Source of the DNA: Gastranaerophilus sp944325835 | GTDB lineage: Bacteria > Cyanobacteriota > Vampirovibrionia > Gastranaerophilales > Gastranaerophilaceae | Assembly: GCA_963931575.1 (NCBI GenBank) | Contig: OZ007029.1 | Location: 186,001 to 250,000 of the forward strand | Length of the DNA: 64,000 nt | Direction of reading: 5' to 3' | In this document: positions 10,076 through 17,965 of the stretch, in pieces | Numbering within the stretch: the stretch's first letter is position 1 | Layout: the number at the start of each line of letters is the position of its first letter | Notes under the pieces: generated by a model | The model's database searches: none | Seen by the model: only the letters and a program-made list of their open reading frames with translations | Told to the model about the DNA's origin: nothing | Translations under genes and position numbers: made by a program

Positions 10076-10462
10076 TTAACATTCCGACATAAAATTTGTG
10101 ACAATTTTAAAAGCTAAAATGCAGTAATAATAAGATTTTTTAAAAATGCTATTTTTACAATATTCACCTCAAACACTTTATCTATCTGCTTTATAAAAAA
10201 GACAAATATTTGTCCTGTTTTTTACGAAGAAATATGAAGTGGTCTTGACGAAACAAGTTTTTGTTATATTTTCGCCATTAAAATAATTATATCTGCTGTT
10301 AAACAAGAATAAATAAGCTCAAAATTATGCTCAGGGAAATTTCCCAATAAGTCTGAAATCTTTAAGCCGGTTAAATCAGGGGTATATTTTGGTTAATTTT
10401 ATAATGGGTTAAAATACTGATTTTCTGTTTAAAATCGGGGAAAAATTTATGAAGTTATGTTT
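10076..10462. other. Intergenic region of the Mu-like elements with perfect palindromes
   Basis: No gene is seen in these 387 AT-rich bases. They contain two perfect palindromes, GACAAATATTTGTC at 10201-10214 and GGGAAATTTCCC at 10334-10345, which could be operators. The motifs GACATAAAATTTGTGACAAT near 10085-10105 resemble the iterated end motifs of the downstream transposon, so remnants of transposase-binding sites are possible. No clean TGTACA-type terminus was found here. Confidence 0.4.
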
Positions 10463-11128
10463 CTAAAGTTGCACCAAACTCTTTAAATCAAAATAAAGCT
10501 CTTTAAAGCCTCTTTTTCTCCTCCATAGAGTTTCTGCTATTTTGTAATTCAGGTTATTGGCATTTGTATTATGAGTCAGATTTCTTGACAGGTAGCAATA
10601 TATTGTTGTGAACTCAGCTTTTTCCTTAGGTGAGAAAATTCTCTCATTCTCTGTTTTTAAAAGGTTTTCAGATACAAAAATTTCATTAAAATAGAAATAC
10701 AAATATACTTCCTTATTGAAAAACTTTCTGTGTCGTGCTTTTTGCGGCTGTTTTAAATAATATGAGTCAAGCTGTCTTTTCTGTCTTTGATAAATCAAGG
10801 TTCTAAATATTGTATAAAATTTCTGCACCTGATCTTCGCCTATATTTGCAATATTAGATGCCTTTATTGTTTTAATGTCCTCGCAAAAGCTCCTGATAAC
10901 AGTATCCGTTACCACGGCAGGATAAAGTTTAAATATAGAATAATTCTGTGTGACAGGGTTTTGTTTGCAATATATGTATTCACTGTTTTTAGTTATCAAT
11001 TTGCCTTCCTTAACGAATTCATCCAGTAAAGGCAAAAGGTCGCTTTTCGGAATTTCTGACAATATTTCGAGATTTTCAAGCGAAAATTTGTTTAGACGTC
11101 TGCAAAGCTGTAATATTTTGTCCTTCAT
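10463..11128 (-). CDS. Accessory protein of the Mu-like transposon (unknown)
   Basis: I do not recognise the family of this 221-residue protein. Its N-terminal part (residues 1-50, KILQLCRRLNKFSLENLE then a short beta element) looks like a winged-helix fold, and the remainder is rich in basic and aromatic residues (RRKRGF), consistent with nucleic-acid binding. It begins inside the last 53 bases of the ATPase gene. The start is supported by AAGGAG eight bases before the ATG, so the overlap is real and the genes are coupled. Its place directly after the transposase and ATPase suggests a transposition accessory or target-choice role, which is inference. Confidence 0.6.
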   Translation of the reverse strand: MKDKILQLCRRLNKFSLENLEILSEIPKSDLLPLLDEFVKEGKLITKNSEYIYCKQNPVTQNYSIFKLYPAVVTDTVIRSFCEDIKTIKASNIANIGEDQVQKFYTIFRTLIYQRQKRQLDSYYLKQPQKARHRKFFNKEVYLYFYFNEIFVSENLLKTENERIFSPKEKAEFTTIYCYLSRNLTHNTNANNLNYKIAETLWRRKRGFKELYFDLKSLVQL

Positions 11129-11804
11129 TTAAAATACTCCTTAGATTTTTTTCGTTAAGTTCTTTTAGTTCATTTGTTTTGGCAAGTTTTTCAATTTTAT
11201 TAATCAGTTTTACTATCTGCCTGAACTGATTATGTCTTGTTGCTAGGTACTCCAAGCCGTCATTCATAATCGGGATTTCAGATAGTTCCGATAGAATTTG
11301 CTTAATATCCTGTTTATCATAAGGTTCAAACTTAAATGCTTTATAAATCCTATCTTTCAAATGCGGATATCTTGATAACTTCTTGTCAATATTTATCATC
11401 CCGACCAGTATCATTGGACACCCTGTCCTATCACACAAATCCCTTAAAATCTCAATAACATTATTGTTTACAAGGTAGTCAACCTCATCAATAATTAGCG
11501 GTTTGGGATTTTGTTTTAACTTCTGTTCAACGAGATTAAACGTATCCTGAATATGCCAGAAAGGTTCTTCCCCTAACTCCTCTACAATTTCTGATAATAG
11601 CCACCTGCTTGACATTCCCTGGTTTGCTCTTACATATATGCAATCATTTTTAAAAGTCCACCACTTAATTGTTTCCGATTTGCCAAGTCCGTATTCACCA
11701 AACACCAGAACTATTTTAGGAATATTCGCCGGAAGCTGTTTTACTTCTTCCATCAAGGCAACAAACTTTTTGACATTTTTGGTTCTTACAAATACTTTAT
11801 TCAT
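11076..11804 (-). CDS. MuB/TniB-like AAA+ ATPase of the transposon
   Basis: This is a 242-residue AAA+ ATPase. Walker A is FGEYGLGKSETIKWW near residues 33-47 and Walker B is PLIIDEVDYL near 97-106, followed by a sensor region (DLCDRTGCPMILVGM). Such proteins (MuB, TniB, TnsC) bind target DNA in an ATP-dependent way, deliver it to the transposase and give target immunity. The start is supported by GGAG seven bases upstream. It follows the transposase by two bases and its 3' end overlaps the next gene by 53 bases, so the three form one transcription unit. Confidence 0.85.
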   Translation of the reverse strand: MNKVFVRTKNVKKFVALMEEVKQLPANIPKIVLVFGEYGLGKSETIKWWTFKNDCIYVRANQGMSSRWLLSEIVEELGEEPFWHIQDTFNLVEQKLKQNPKPLIIDEVDYLVNNNVIEILRDLCDRTGCPMILVGMINIDKKLSRYPHLKDRIYKAFKFEPYDKQDIKQILSELSEIPIMNDGLEYLATRHNQFRQIVKLINKIEKLAKTNELKELNEKNLRSILNEGQNITALQTSKQIFA

Positions 11805-11806
11805 TT

Positions 11807-13786
11807 TTATGCTCCGTATAAATTGTTATATTCATCACTGCTTAAATACTTTTCAAGCCACTTCCGCTGTTCGGGATTAGTGCAACCATATTTCATTAAC
11901 CATTCATATTTTTCATAATCTGCATTAAAAACAGGTACATTCATCTGTTGTTCTCTAAAGTTTAATTTGCGTTTTAGTGGTGTTTTAGTCTGTTCAAATT
12001 TTTCAATTTCAATAACTTCTTCCTGTTCAATCTCTATAGCTTCTGCTTTTTCTTTAGGGAAATACTTTAAGAACTCTTTTTTCACTCTCTTAAATCTGCG
12101 TTGCTGTTTTTGTATTTGTTGCTTAAATTGTTCCATATCTTTTACTGTTCCTAAATGATTTGCCATTGGATGAACTTTTTCAACTTGTCTTGCGATACAT
12201 AAAAATTCACCTTTTATTGAATACACAAGGACTTTTGAAAGGTCAAACAAACTGTATTTTATAAATACTTTTTCTCTTAAATCCAATAAATAATCACTCC
12301 TATAATGCATTCCAAGAAATGTTATTCCATGTTTATTTATTGTTCTTACTTCAGTTTTCATCATAAGGTCGTTCAAAATACTTTTATCAATATTCTCTTT
12401 TGAAATATCATTTAACATCTCTTGAATAGTTTTTGAACGGTTATTAGGACAAGGTTTTGAATTATGGTAATCGAGCCAGCAATCTATAAATTTTATTGTT
12501 TCTTGAATTGTTGGAATATAGTTTTTTGTTAACTTATTATGCATCTCTCTATGCAATTTTTCTCCTCGCTTCATCCAAGCAGGTTTATTTTCAATACTTG
12601 TTCCTATATAACTTGTCATCATTTTTTCAAACTCTTCTTGAAATTCAAGAAAGAATCTTTCAATAACTTTTGCTCTTGCATTATATGGTTTTGCAAAAAC
12701 TGATTTTATTCCAAGTTTTGTATAAATCCCATTAAACCCAGCTTCGTCAAAATCTATATTTTGAAAATATTTTGCTTTAAATGCTTTTCCGTTATCTTGA
12801 TAAACTACTTTTGGAATCAAGCCGAGATTTAAAATAGAATTTCTTAATGCACTTGCTATGCATTGAGTATTCTCACTCATCATAATTTCATATCCGACTA
12901 ATGCTGTTGATTTCCAATCTAAAAAGCCGACTAAAGTTGCTCTGGTCGGCTTTCCTGTAAATGGATTGATTATTTGAAAATTAAGAACATGTCCGTCAGC
13001 TATCAAAACATCTCCTACTTCAATTTTAGAAATATCTCGTTCTATATACGGTTCAATTTTATCGTGATATGCTTTTTCACCTTCTCTAAATAAAACCCAC
13101 TTTGAATAATTGTTTTTCTTAAAATTCTCCGCAAATCTTCTGAATGTTAGATTACAAGGAATATTTTCATATCCTCGCTTTTCTAGAATATGTTTTGTTA
13201 AATTTATAGCTTTTCCGATACTAAATTTATTCGGGTATAACAAATATTTCAAAAATATCTGTTTCATCTCCTCATTCAAAATCGTATTATATTCACCTTG
13301 TTTATTAGTTTTGCGTTTTTGTAGAAGCCCGTCCGTTCCATAATTTTCAAACATCTTAACCCAACGATGGAGTGTTCCTATCGAAATTGAACCAACAAAC
13401 TTATATATTTGGGGCAAATACATTCCACTGTTATATAAATCTAAAAATACTGAATCAGCCTCTTTTTTAGTTGGATATTTTTTACGAATATTATATAAGG
13501 CAGTTACTATATCCACTCTTGCAAGTGCTGTTAATCTTGCATTTTCTGATACAAAATTCCCCTTGTTTTCAAACGAAACAATTGCTGTTGTTTTTAATTC
13601 TTCTTGATCTAATCTATCTTGTATCTCAGGTTCTAATGAAGAATAAAGAATTTCATACGATTTCCCGCCTCTTACTTCAACTTCTCTTGCAATATACTTA
13701 CCTTGGTTAATTGCAAGTCTTATTGAACGTGTACTTTTTAATCCTTTTAATTCTGCGATTTTGTTAATATTTATATATTCGTCCAT
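11807..13786 (-). CDS. Mu-like DDE transposase, intact
   Basis: This 659-residue transposase has a complete DDE triad: Asp near residue 263 (VLIADGHVLNF), Asp near 330 (VVYQDNGKAF) and Glu near 375 (NARAKVIERFF). It starts with a helix-turn-helix (INKIAELKGLKSTRSIR) and ends with a beta-barrel and a basic tail, as in MuA. It cuts and joins transposon ends. The ATPase gene follows immediately. It lies 135 bases from the presumed right end at 13921 and reads inward. It is not closely similar in sequence to the damaged transposase at 8429-10030, so the two probably come from separate elements. Confidence 0.9.
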   Translation of the reverse strand: MDEYININKIAELKGLKSTRSIRLAINQGKYIAREVEVRGGKSYEILYSSLEPEIQDRLDQEELKTTAIVSFENKGNFVSENARLTALARVDIVTALYNIRKKYPTKKEADSVFLDLYNSGMYLPQIYKFVGSISIGTLHRWVKMFENYGTDGLLQKRKTNKQGEYNTILNEEMKQIFLKYLLYPNKFSIGKAINLTKHILEKRGYENIPCNLTFRRFAENFKKNNYSKWVLFREGEKAYHDKIEPYIERDISKIEVGDVLIADGHVLNFQIINPFTGKPTRATLVGFLDWKSTALVGYEIMMSENTQCIASALRNSILNLGLIPKVVYQDNGKAFKAKYFQNIDFDEAGFNGIYTKLGIKSVFAKPYNARAKVIERFFLEFQEEFEKMMTSYIGTSIENKPAWMKRGEKLHREMHNKLTKNYIPTIQETIKFIDCWLDYHNSKPCPNNRSKTIQEMLNDISKENIDKSILNDLMMKTEVRTINKHGITFLGMHYRSDYLLDLREKVFIKYSLFDLSKVLVYSIKGEFLCIARQVEKVHPMANHLGTVKDMEQFKQQIQKQQRRFKRVKKEFLKYFPKEKAEAIEIEQEEVIEIEKFEQTKTPLKRKLNFREQQMNVPVFNADYEKYEWLMKYGCTNPEQRKWLEKYLSSDEYNNLYGA

Positions 13787-13870
13787 ACATACAGATTAAC
13801 TCTGAAGTCGGAAATGTGTTCCTTTTTTCCTTCTTTTGTATCATTAGGACATAATTTTATTCAATATACG

Positions 13871-13921
13871 AACCGGACTTTATTTACTTAAAATGTCAAA
13901 TATAATCGTTGTATGTGTACA
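13871..13921. repeat. Transposon right-end repeat, copy A
   Basis: The first 32 bases (13871-13902, beginning AACCGGACTTTATTTACTTA) are repeated exactly at 16091-16122. They are followed by a related tail ending GTACA in both copies. Copy A ends TGTGTACA at 13914-13921. It lies upstream of the intact transposase and is probably its binding region. Confidence 0.7.
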
Positions 13922-13940
13922 GATAAAAATACAAAAGATA

Positions 13941-14273
13941 TTAATTATTATTAGGTTTAGAATCAATATCAGTAGCTTCTATTTTGAAGATTACCGGTCT
14001 TAATCCATCGTTGCAACTTACAATAGCAACTCCTTTTTCTTTAATCCAATCTCCATAATAAAAAACATCTTCAATTCCGTGAGAAAGTGCAAATACATAT
14101 TGATAAATAGCTTTCCACGCTTCATTACAAAATCCTTCGGGACATTCCCAATCTGCGTAAAATTCTTGTCCTTCTTTTAACATTGGACAAGCTGTTAAAC
14201 CATCTACACCATATTGTTGTGAAAGTTCTTTATCAAAGTGCTTTTTCAAAACAGTAATTTTGCATTTTTTAAT
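13941..14273 (-). CDS. TIGR04076-family protein, possible ATT start
   Basis: The sequence shows the small TIGR04076 family: CPMLKEGQEF, then CPEGFCNEAW, and near the end GLRPVIFKIEA. Cysteines at three family positions are kept; function in the family is unknown. The first standard start is a TTG at 14249, but the reading frame upstream encodes KKCKITVLKKHFD, which matches the usual family N-terminus. The only codon in the right place for its first residue is ATT at 14271-14273, ten bases after AAGGAG. Either a rare ATT start is used or an ATG has mutated. The gene lies just outside transposon end A and on the same strand as the flavodoxin genes, but 340 bases separate them. Confidence 0.75.
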   Translation of the reverse strand: MKKCKITVLKKHFDKELSQQYGVDGLTACPMLKEGQEFYADWECPEGFCNEAWKAIYQYVFALSHGIEDVFYYGDWIKEKGVAIVSCNDGLRPVIFKIEATDIDSKPNNN

Positions 14274-14615
14274 ATTACTATACTCCTTAATAGGATATTA
14301 TATTAAAAATTTCTATTTTTTACACTTAATTTAGAAATGTTAACTTTATTTATTTGAGAATAAATATTTGATTAATTCTCCTTAAATATACACAGTGAAC
14401 TTTTCCAGTTTATAAAAATCACTTCTGACCCAAAATTAAATTTCAAATAATCATTTTATTCGAAGAAATAATCTAATTCAAAAGGTAGCATCTTACAAAC
14501 TGTAAAGTAAAATGTGAAAACTAAAAATTCCACGGGCTATTAATTCCGTGGAATTTTCAATATCTGAATACGCAAGGCACTTATATCTTTGCTTTTAGAC
14601 TTAATGCATCATATC
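14274..14615. other. Intergenic, with one terminator
   Basis: Apart from the hairpin at 14524-14557 I see no gene or recognisable RNA in these AT-rich bases. The upstream region of the TIGR04076 gene (AAGGAG at 14284-14289) lies at its left edge. Confidence 0.4.
14524..14557 (-). terminator. Rho-independent terminator after the flavodoxin operon
   Basis: A 12-base perfect stem (AAAATTCCACGG with CCGTGGAATTTT) and a ten-base loop are followed on the minus strand by a T-rich stretch. It lies about 60 bases beyond the flavodoxin gene stop. Confidence 0.7.
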
Positions 14616-15251
14616 TTATTTTATAAAATTTGTGTAAATATAATTTTCAATATTTGGTAAATCGTGATTAGATTTAATATAAAATTCTTTCATTTCTAAA
14701 AACCAAGCCATATTTGTACCTAATATTCTCATAGTCTGCAGACCTTCTTCATCTTTTTTAACATCTTCAGGCGTCCAACCATGAACCATATTCCAATATC
14801 TTGAAGATATAATAGGCATTTCTGACACTAAAAAATATTTATTTAATTGGTCTAAAGTTGCAGTTGTTCCTGCACGTCTTGCAGAAATTATTGCTGCACC
14901 GGGTTTAAGATAAAACCTCTTTTTATTGCTCAAAGAATCTGCAAAAAAGGCTCTATCTAAAAAAGGTACAATTATACCGCTGGCACTTGCATAGTGAACA
15001 GGAGAACCAAAAATAAATCCATCAGCATTTTCAGCTTTATCAAGGAATTCATTCACTTTATCGTTAATAACACATTTGCCTAATTTTGCACAAGCTCTGC
15101 AATCTCGGCAAGGAGAAATTGCATTTGTTCCAATATAAAATATTTCAGTTTCAATATTTTTTTGATTTAATACATTTGCGACTTCACATAAAGCAGTATA
15201 AGTACAGCCCTGTTTATGTGGTGAACCATTTAGTAAAAGAACTTTCATCAC
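14616..15251 (-). CDS. Flavodoxin-family NAD(P)H-dependent oxidoreductase
   Basis: This 211-residue protein starts with the FMN-phosphate loop KVLLLNGSPHKQGCTYTAL and continues with CRDCRACAKLGKC (residues about 48-60), the cysteine motif of the iron-sulfur flavoprotein and FMN-reductase group. GSPVHYASASG near 82 is the second flavin loop. Members reduce FMN, quinones or xenobiotics with NAD(P)H. It overlaps the stop of the NTF2-like gene by one base and forms an operon with it, divergent from an HxlR regulator. HxlR proteins commonly control such redox genes in response to electrophiles, so an electrophile-response role is likely but inferred. Confidence 0.85.
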   Translation of the reverse strand: MMKVLLLNGSPHKQGCTYTALCEVANVLNQKNIETEIFYIGTNAISPCRDCRACAKLGKCVINDKVNEFLDKAENADGFIFGSPVHYASASGIIVPFLDRAFFADSLSNKKRFYLKPGAAIISARRAGTTATLDQLNKYFLVSEMPIISSRYWNMVHGWTPEDVKKDEEGLQTMRILGTNMAWFLEMKEFYIKSNHDLPNIENYIYTNFIK

Positions 15252-15631
15252 TACTCTCCATAAGATAATGTATCATAAACTTTTGCAACAATTTTCCAAT
15301 CACCGTTAATCTTATTCATAATTAATAAATCTGTGAATTTATACCCGTGCCAATTATCTTCAATAACCCTCACTACCGCAATGGTTTTTTCTAACGTAAT
15401 AACATCCACTCTTGCGACATAATCATCTGTGCAAGCCCCCATTTTATCTATAGTATCGTAGAAAAGTTGAATTGAACCTGATTGATATTCTTTTTCATTT
15501 AATTGACCATAGAAGCTTGCCTTTTCATAAAAATAAGGTTTTACAATTTCACTATTACCATTTTTAACAGCTTCAATAAATTTTCTTGCTAAATTCTCAA
15601 CTGTGTTGAATTCTTCTATTTGTTCTCTCAT
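15251..15631 (-). CDS. NTF2-like (putative lumazine-binding type) protein
   Basis: This 126-residue protein shows the SnoaL/NTF2-like pattern of an N-terminal helix (LARKFIEAVKNGN) and a curved sheet ending in IMNKINGDWKIVAKVY, closest to the putative lumazine-binding family. Such proteins bind or convert small molecules; the ligand here is unknown. It is the first gene of a two-gene operon, its stop overlapping the flavodoxin start. GGAGGATTATATG supports the start. It is divergent from the HxlR gene, which begins about 100 bases away. Confidence 0.75.
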   Translation of the reverse strand: MREQIEEFNTVENLARKFIEAVKNGNSEIVKPYFYEKASFYGQLNEKEYQSGSIQLFYDTIDKMGACTDDYVARVDVITLEKTIAVVRVIEDNWHGYKFTDLLIMNKINGDWKIVAKVYDTLSYGE

Positions 15632-15700
15632 ATAATCCTCCTTTACTTTTTACAAGAAGCATGATAAACTTTAGCGGTAATTTATTCAAGTACGGATATT

Positions 15701-15720
15701 TAGGTAACCTACTTACTTTA
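15701..15720. promoter_or_regulatory. Possible HxlR operator
   Basis: The stretch TAGGTAACCTACTTACTTTA contains the near-palindrome AGGTAACCT just before the HxlR ribosome-binding site and in the divergent promoter region. HxlR regulators usually bind such sites, but no experimental pattern can be matched here. Confidence 0.3.
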
Positions 15721-15732
15721 AAGGAACCATTT

Positions 15733-16077
15733 ATGGAAAAAGAAGAAAAAGATTGCATAAATAGTGTTGAAAGTTTTGAAGAAACTGGATTTAATTATAC
15801 TCTATCTCTAATAAGCGGAAAATATAAACTAACAATTTTATATGCTCTATATAGACATAAAGTAATTCGCTTTAATCAATTACAAAAATATTTAAAAATG
15901 ATTTCACATAAAACATTAAGTAATGTATTAAAAGAACTTGAAGCGGATGATTTAATCATAAGAAAAGAATATCCGCAAATTCCTCCTAAGGTTGAATATT
16001 CGTTATCGGAAAAAGGGAAATCACTTATTCCTATACTATATTCATTATGTGAATGGGGAGAGAAGCATAAAATTTAA
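15733..16077 (+). CDS. HxlR-family transcriptional regulator
   Basis: This 114-residue winged-helix protein fits the HxlR family: FNYTLSLISGKYKLTILYAL, then IRFNQLQKYLKMISHKTLSNVLKELEADDLI and YSLSEKGKSLIPIL. I place the start at ATG 15733 (MEKEEKDC), with AAAGGAA six bases before it. A longer frame from 15661 has no good site. C13 or nearby cysteines (KEEKDC) could be the redox sensor, as in YodB. It is divergent from the flavodoxin/NTF2-like pair and presumably represses it. Confidence 0.85.
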   Translation: MEKEEKDCINSVESFEETGFNYTLSLISGKYKLTILYALYRHKVIRFNQLQKYLKMISHKTLSNVLKELEADDLIIRKEYPQIPPKVEYSLSEKGKSLIPILYSLCEWGEKHKI

Positions 16078-16090
16078 AACTTTTTATAGT

Positions 16091-16139
16091 AACCGGACTT
16101 TATTTACTTAAAATGTCAAATAATCGTTTTAGCCGTACA
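16091..16139. repeat. Transposon right-end repeat, copy B
   Basis: The first 32 bases are identical to 13871-13902 and the tail ends AGCCGTACA. Both copies have the same orientation, so the 2.2 kb between them is bracketed by direct repeats of the same transposon end. It probably marks an earlier insertion or a tandem or nested event. Confidence 0.65.
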
Positions 16140-16307
16140 AGTTAGATTGTGAGGGCGAAATAGACTATAACATTGATTTTAAAATAGAAAATTTAAGTCA
16201 ATTCTTGGACAGTAATCGGACAATGATGACCAAGAAAAGACCCTTTTGTAACATGTAAAACGATTACTTCCGACCGCCAAAGTTCAAACACAAAGCCAAC
16301 TTTGCCG
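16140..16307. other. Non-coding stretch between end repeats
   Basis: No open frame or RNA is seen. Two imperfect copies of GCCAAAGTT/GCCAACTTT type sequence lie near 16275-16305. It is probably leftover of decayed mobile DNA. Confidence 0.3.
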
Positions 16308-16418
16308 AATAATCTTTTTATGCGTTCAGATAAAATGTCCCGTTAAATTACATAAAATGTCCCGTTAAATTACAATAATCTTTTTATGCGTGCAGATAAA
16401 ATGTCCCGTTAAATTACA
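16308..16418. repeat. Iterated end-like repeats next to tRNA-Ser
   Basis: A 45-base unit occurs at 16308-16352 and again at 16374-16418 with one mismatch. Its 23-base core (ATAAAATGTCCCGTTAAATTAC plus A) also occurs alone at 16352-16374, giving three cores in a row. The part AATAATCTTTTTATGCGT(T/G)CA resembles the tails of end repeats A and B. Iterated cores of this kind are typical transposase-binding sites in Mu, IS21 and Tn552-like ends. Confidence 0.6.
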
Positions 16419-16432
16419 ATTATATATCCAAC

Positions 16433-16458
16433 AAAAAAGACCCGCTTCAGCGGGTCTT
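16433..16458 (-). terminator. Terminator of tRNA-Ser
   Basis: A nine-base stem AAGACCCGC/GCGGGTCTT with loop TTCA (read on the plus strand) is followed on the minus strand by a run of T. It lies directly after the tRNA 3' end. Confidence 0.8.
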
Positions 16459-16463
16459 AAATT

Positions 16464-16553
16464 CGGAGACGGAGAGATTCGAACTCTCGGTGCAGGTAGC
16501 CCCACACAACACCTTAGCAGGGTGCCGCCTTAAGCCAACTCGGCCACGTCTCC
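16464..16553 (-). tRNA. trnS: tRNA-Ser (anticodon GCT)
   Basis: The 90-base minus-strand sequence starts GGAGACG and ends CGTCTCC plus discriminator G, giving a seven-pair acceptor stem. The anticodon loop reads CTGCTAA (anticodon GCT), a long variable arm is present as expected for serine, and the T loop has GTTCGAATC. CCA is not encoded. The accessory island abuts its 3' side. Confidence 0.95.
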
Positions 16554-16649
16554 TTCCTACATGATGTTACCTCCTCATACTATCACAAAAAAACTTTTTT
16601 GCAAACTATTTCATTTTATAGTATGATATTTTTCAGAGGTTATTTAATT

Positions 16650-17165
16650 ATGATTGAAATGAAAGTTATGGGCATTGCCCTTGATACCCGCACAGGCTCT
16701 CCTATAGTTGTTCTTCACGATAAACAAAACCGCCGTGCACTCCCTATCTGGATTGGTTCCGCTGAAGCCAGCGCTATTATCAGAAAAATCGAAAATCTTA
16801 ATGTCGTTCGTCCTATGACACACGACCTTATTCCGGATATTATTCAAAAAACCGGCTACAAGCTTGACCGCGTTGAAATTAACGATGTTGAACAGGAAAC
16901 TTATTATGCTACACTTTTTCTCACAAAAGGTGATGAGGTCATAGAAATTGATTCCCGTCCATCAGATGCTATTGCCGTTGCAATCCGCGTTGATGCGCCA
17001 ATTTTTGTAACTGCAAATGTCCTCTCTAATGGCTCCGTTTCTACAGATTCTGCCAAGGATGAAGAAGAGGCTCAAGAATTCAAACAGTTTGTCCAAAGCA
17101 TAAAACCGTCCGACTTTGAAAAGATGCTAAAAGATAACGGCGGACACTTTGAAAATGATCAGTGA
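16650..17165 (+). CDS. Bifunctional nuclease (BFN/DUF151) domain protein
   Basis: This 171-residue protein begins MIEMKVMGIALDTRTGSPIV and carries the BFN domain signatures LPIWIGSAEASAI, RPMTHDLIPDIIQ and SRPSDAIAVAIRVDAPIFV. Plant and bacterial homologues have been described as nucleases acting on DNA and RNA; the bacterial role is uncertain. I choose ATG 16650, since homologues start at this point and AGAGG lies upstream. A longer frame from 16599 is unlikely. Strong bases for identity are the nearly complete domain and normal family length. A convergent terminator separates it from dapB. Confidence 0.9.
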   Translation: MIEMKVMGIALDTRTGSPIVVLHDKQNRRALPIWIGSAEASAIIRKIENLNVVRPMTHDLIPDIIQKTGYKLDRVEINDVEQETYYATLFLTKGDEVIEIDSRPSDAIAVAIRVDAPIFVTANVLSNGSVSTDSAKDEEEAQEFKQFVQSIKPSDFEKMLKDNGGHFENDQ

Positions 17166-17169
17166 ATAG

Positions 17170-17196
17170 AACGGGGCTTTTAAAAAAGCCCCGTTT
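17170..17196. terminator. Bidirectional terminator between BFN gene and dapB
   Basis: The inverted repeat AACGGGGCTTTT/AAAGCCCCGTTTT lies between two convergent genes and ends in T on the plus strand. Confidence 0.8.
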
Positions 17197-17200
17197 TCAT

Positions 17201-17950
17201 TTATAATATATTTTCTAACCCGTAAGTAAAATCATTTTTTTCTGCAACGTGTCGGGTCGCAAGCAGGACTCCCTGCATATAACATTTCCTGTCCATTGAG
17301 TCATGGCGGATTTTCAGAATTTGCCCGCTTGAGCCGAAAATAACCTCCTGTGATGCAATATAGCCCGGCATACGTACTGAATGAATTTTGATATCCGAAT
17401 AAGAAGTTCCGCCGCGGGCGCCTTCTATTGTTTCAACTTCCGCGCAGTTGCCTTTCATAAACGTTGATTTCTCTTCTGACATCAATTTCGCTGTCTTTAT
17501 TGCAGTTCCGGAAGGTGCATCTTTCTTCTGGTTATGGTGAAGTTCAATAATTTCCGCGTTATCAAAGTATTTTGCCGCCTGTTTGGCAAACATCATCATT
17601 AAAACCGCACCTGTTGAAAAGTTCGGGGCTATAAGGCAGCCGGCGTTTTTTGTCTTGCTCAATCTTTCAAGCTCTTCAATTTGTGCGTCGTTCAGACCGG
17701 TTGTGCCGATTACGATTTTTATTCCGTTATTTAAGCAATATTTGGCGTTTTCAAAGATTGATTTTGGCTGGGTAAAGTCGATTACGATATCAAATGGCTT
17801 AGCTTTGTAGGCTTCTTCAATAGTTTTATAAGTGTTTTCACCCATCAAATCAATTTGTGCGGTTAATTCCATATCTTCTGCATTGGTTACGGCTTCAACA
17901 ACTTCTTTGCCCATTTTGCCCAGAGCGCCGCATACTGCGATTTTTATCAT
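17201..17950 (-). CDS. dapB: 4-hydroxy-tetrahydrodipicolinate reductase
   Basis: DapB reduces 4-hydroxy-tetrahydrodipicolinate with NAD(P)H in the lysine and diaminopimelate pathway. The Rossmann loop AVCGALGKMGKEV is at the N-terminus, and the catalytic signature ELHHNQKKDAPSGTA lies near residues 138-152. Length (249) is normal. AAGGAG seven bases upstream supports the ATG at 17950. It is the last gene of a run with the Tic20-like and TPR genes, 15 bases after the former. Confidence 0.96.
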   Translation of the reverse strand: MIKIAVCGALGKMGKEVVEAVTNAEDMELTAQIDLMGENTYKTIEEAYKAKPFDIVIDFTQPKSIFENAKYCLNNGIKIVIGTTGLNDAQIEELERLSKTKNAGCLIAPNFSTGAVLMMMFAKQAAKYFDNAEIIELHHNQKKDAPSGTAIKTAKLMSEEKSTFMKGNCAEVETIEGARGGTSYSDIKIHSVRMPGYIASQEVIFGSSGQILKIRHDSMDRKCYMQGVLLATRHVAEKNDFTYGLENIL

Positions 17951-17965
17951 AATTCTACTCCTTTT

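Larger units (their letters stand above)
10463..13921 (-). mobile_element. Mu-like transposon core: transposase, ATPase, accessory gene and right end
   Basis: An intact DDE transposase, a MuB/TniB-like ATPase and an accessory gene are transcribed leftward, away from an end at 13921. The end is marked by TGTACA (13916-13921), preceded by ATAATCGTTGTATG and by the motif AAATGTCAAATA, the type of iterated end seen in Mu, Tn552 and Tn7-like elements. I found no matching left end in the window. The restriction and Hachiman genes to the left could therefore be cargo, or the left end may be lost. Confidence 0.65.

Noticed and set aside
16308..16418. CRISPR-like array
   Set aside because: Only three cores, with no regular spacers of constant size and no cas genes. 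The units resemble transposon ends.
16464..16553. tRNA-Ser as phage or ICE attachment site
   Set aside because: No integrase gene and no repeat of the tRNA 3' end was seen at the other side of the island.
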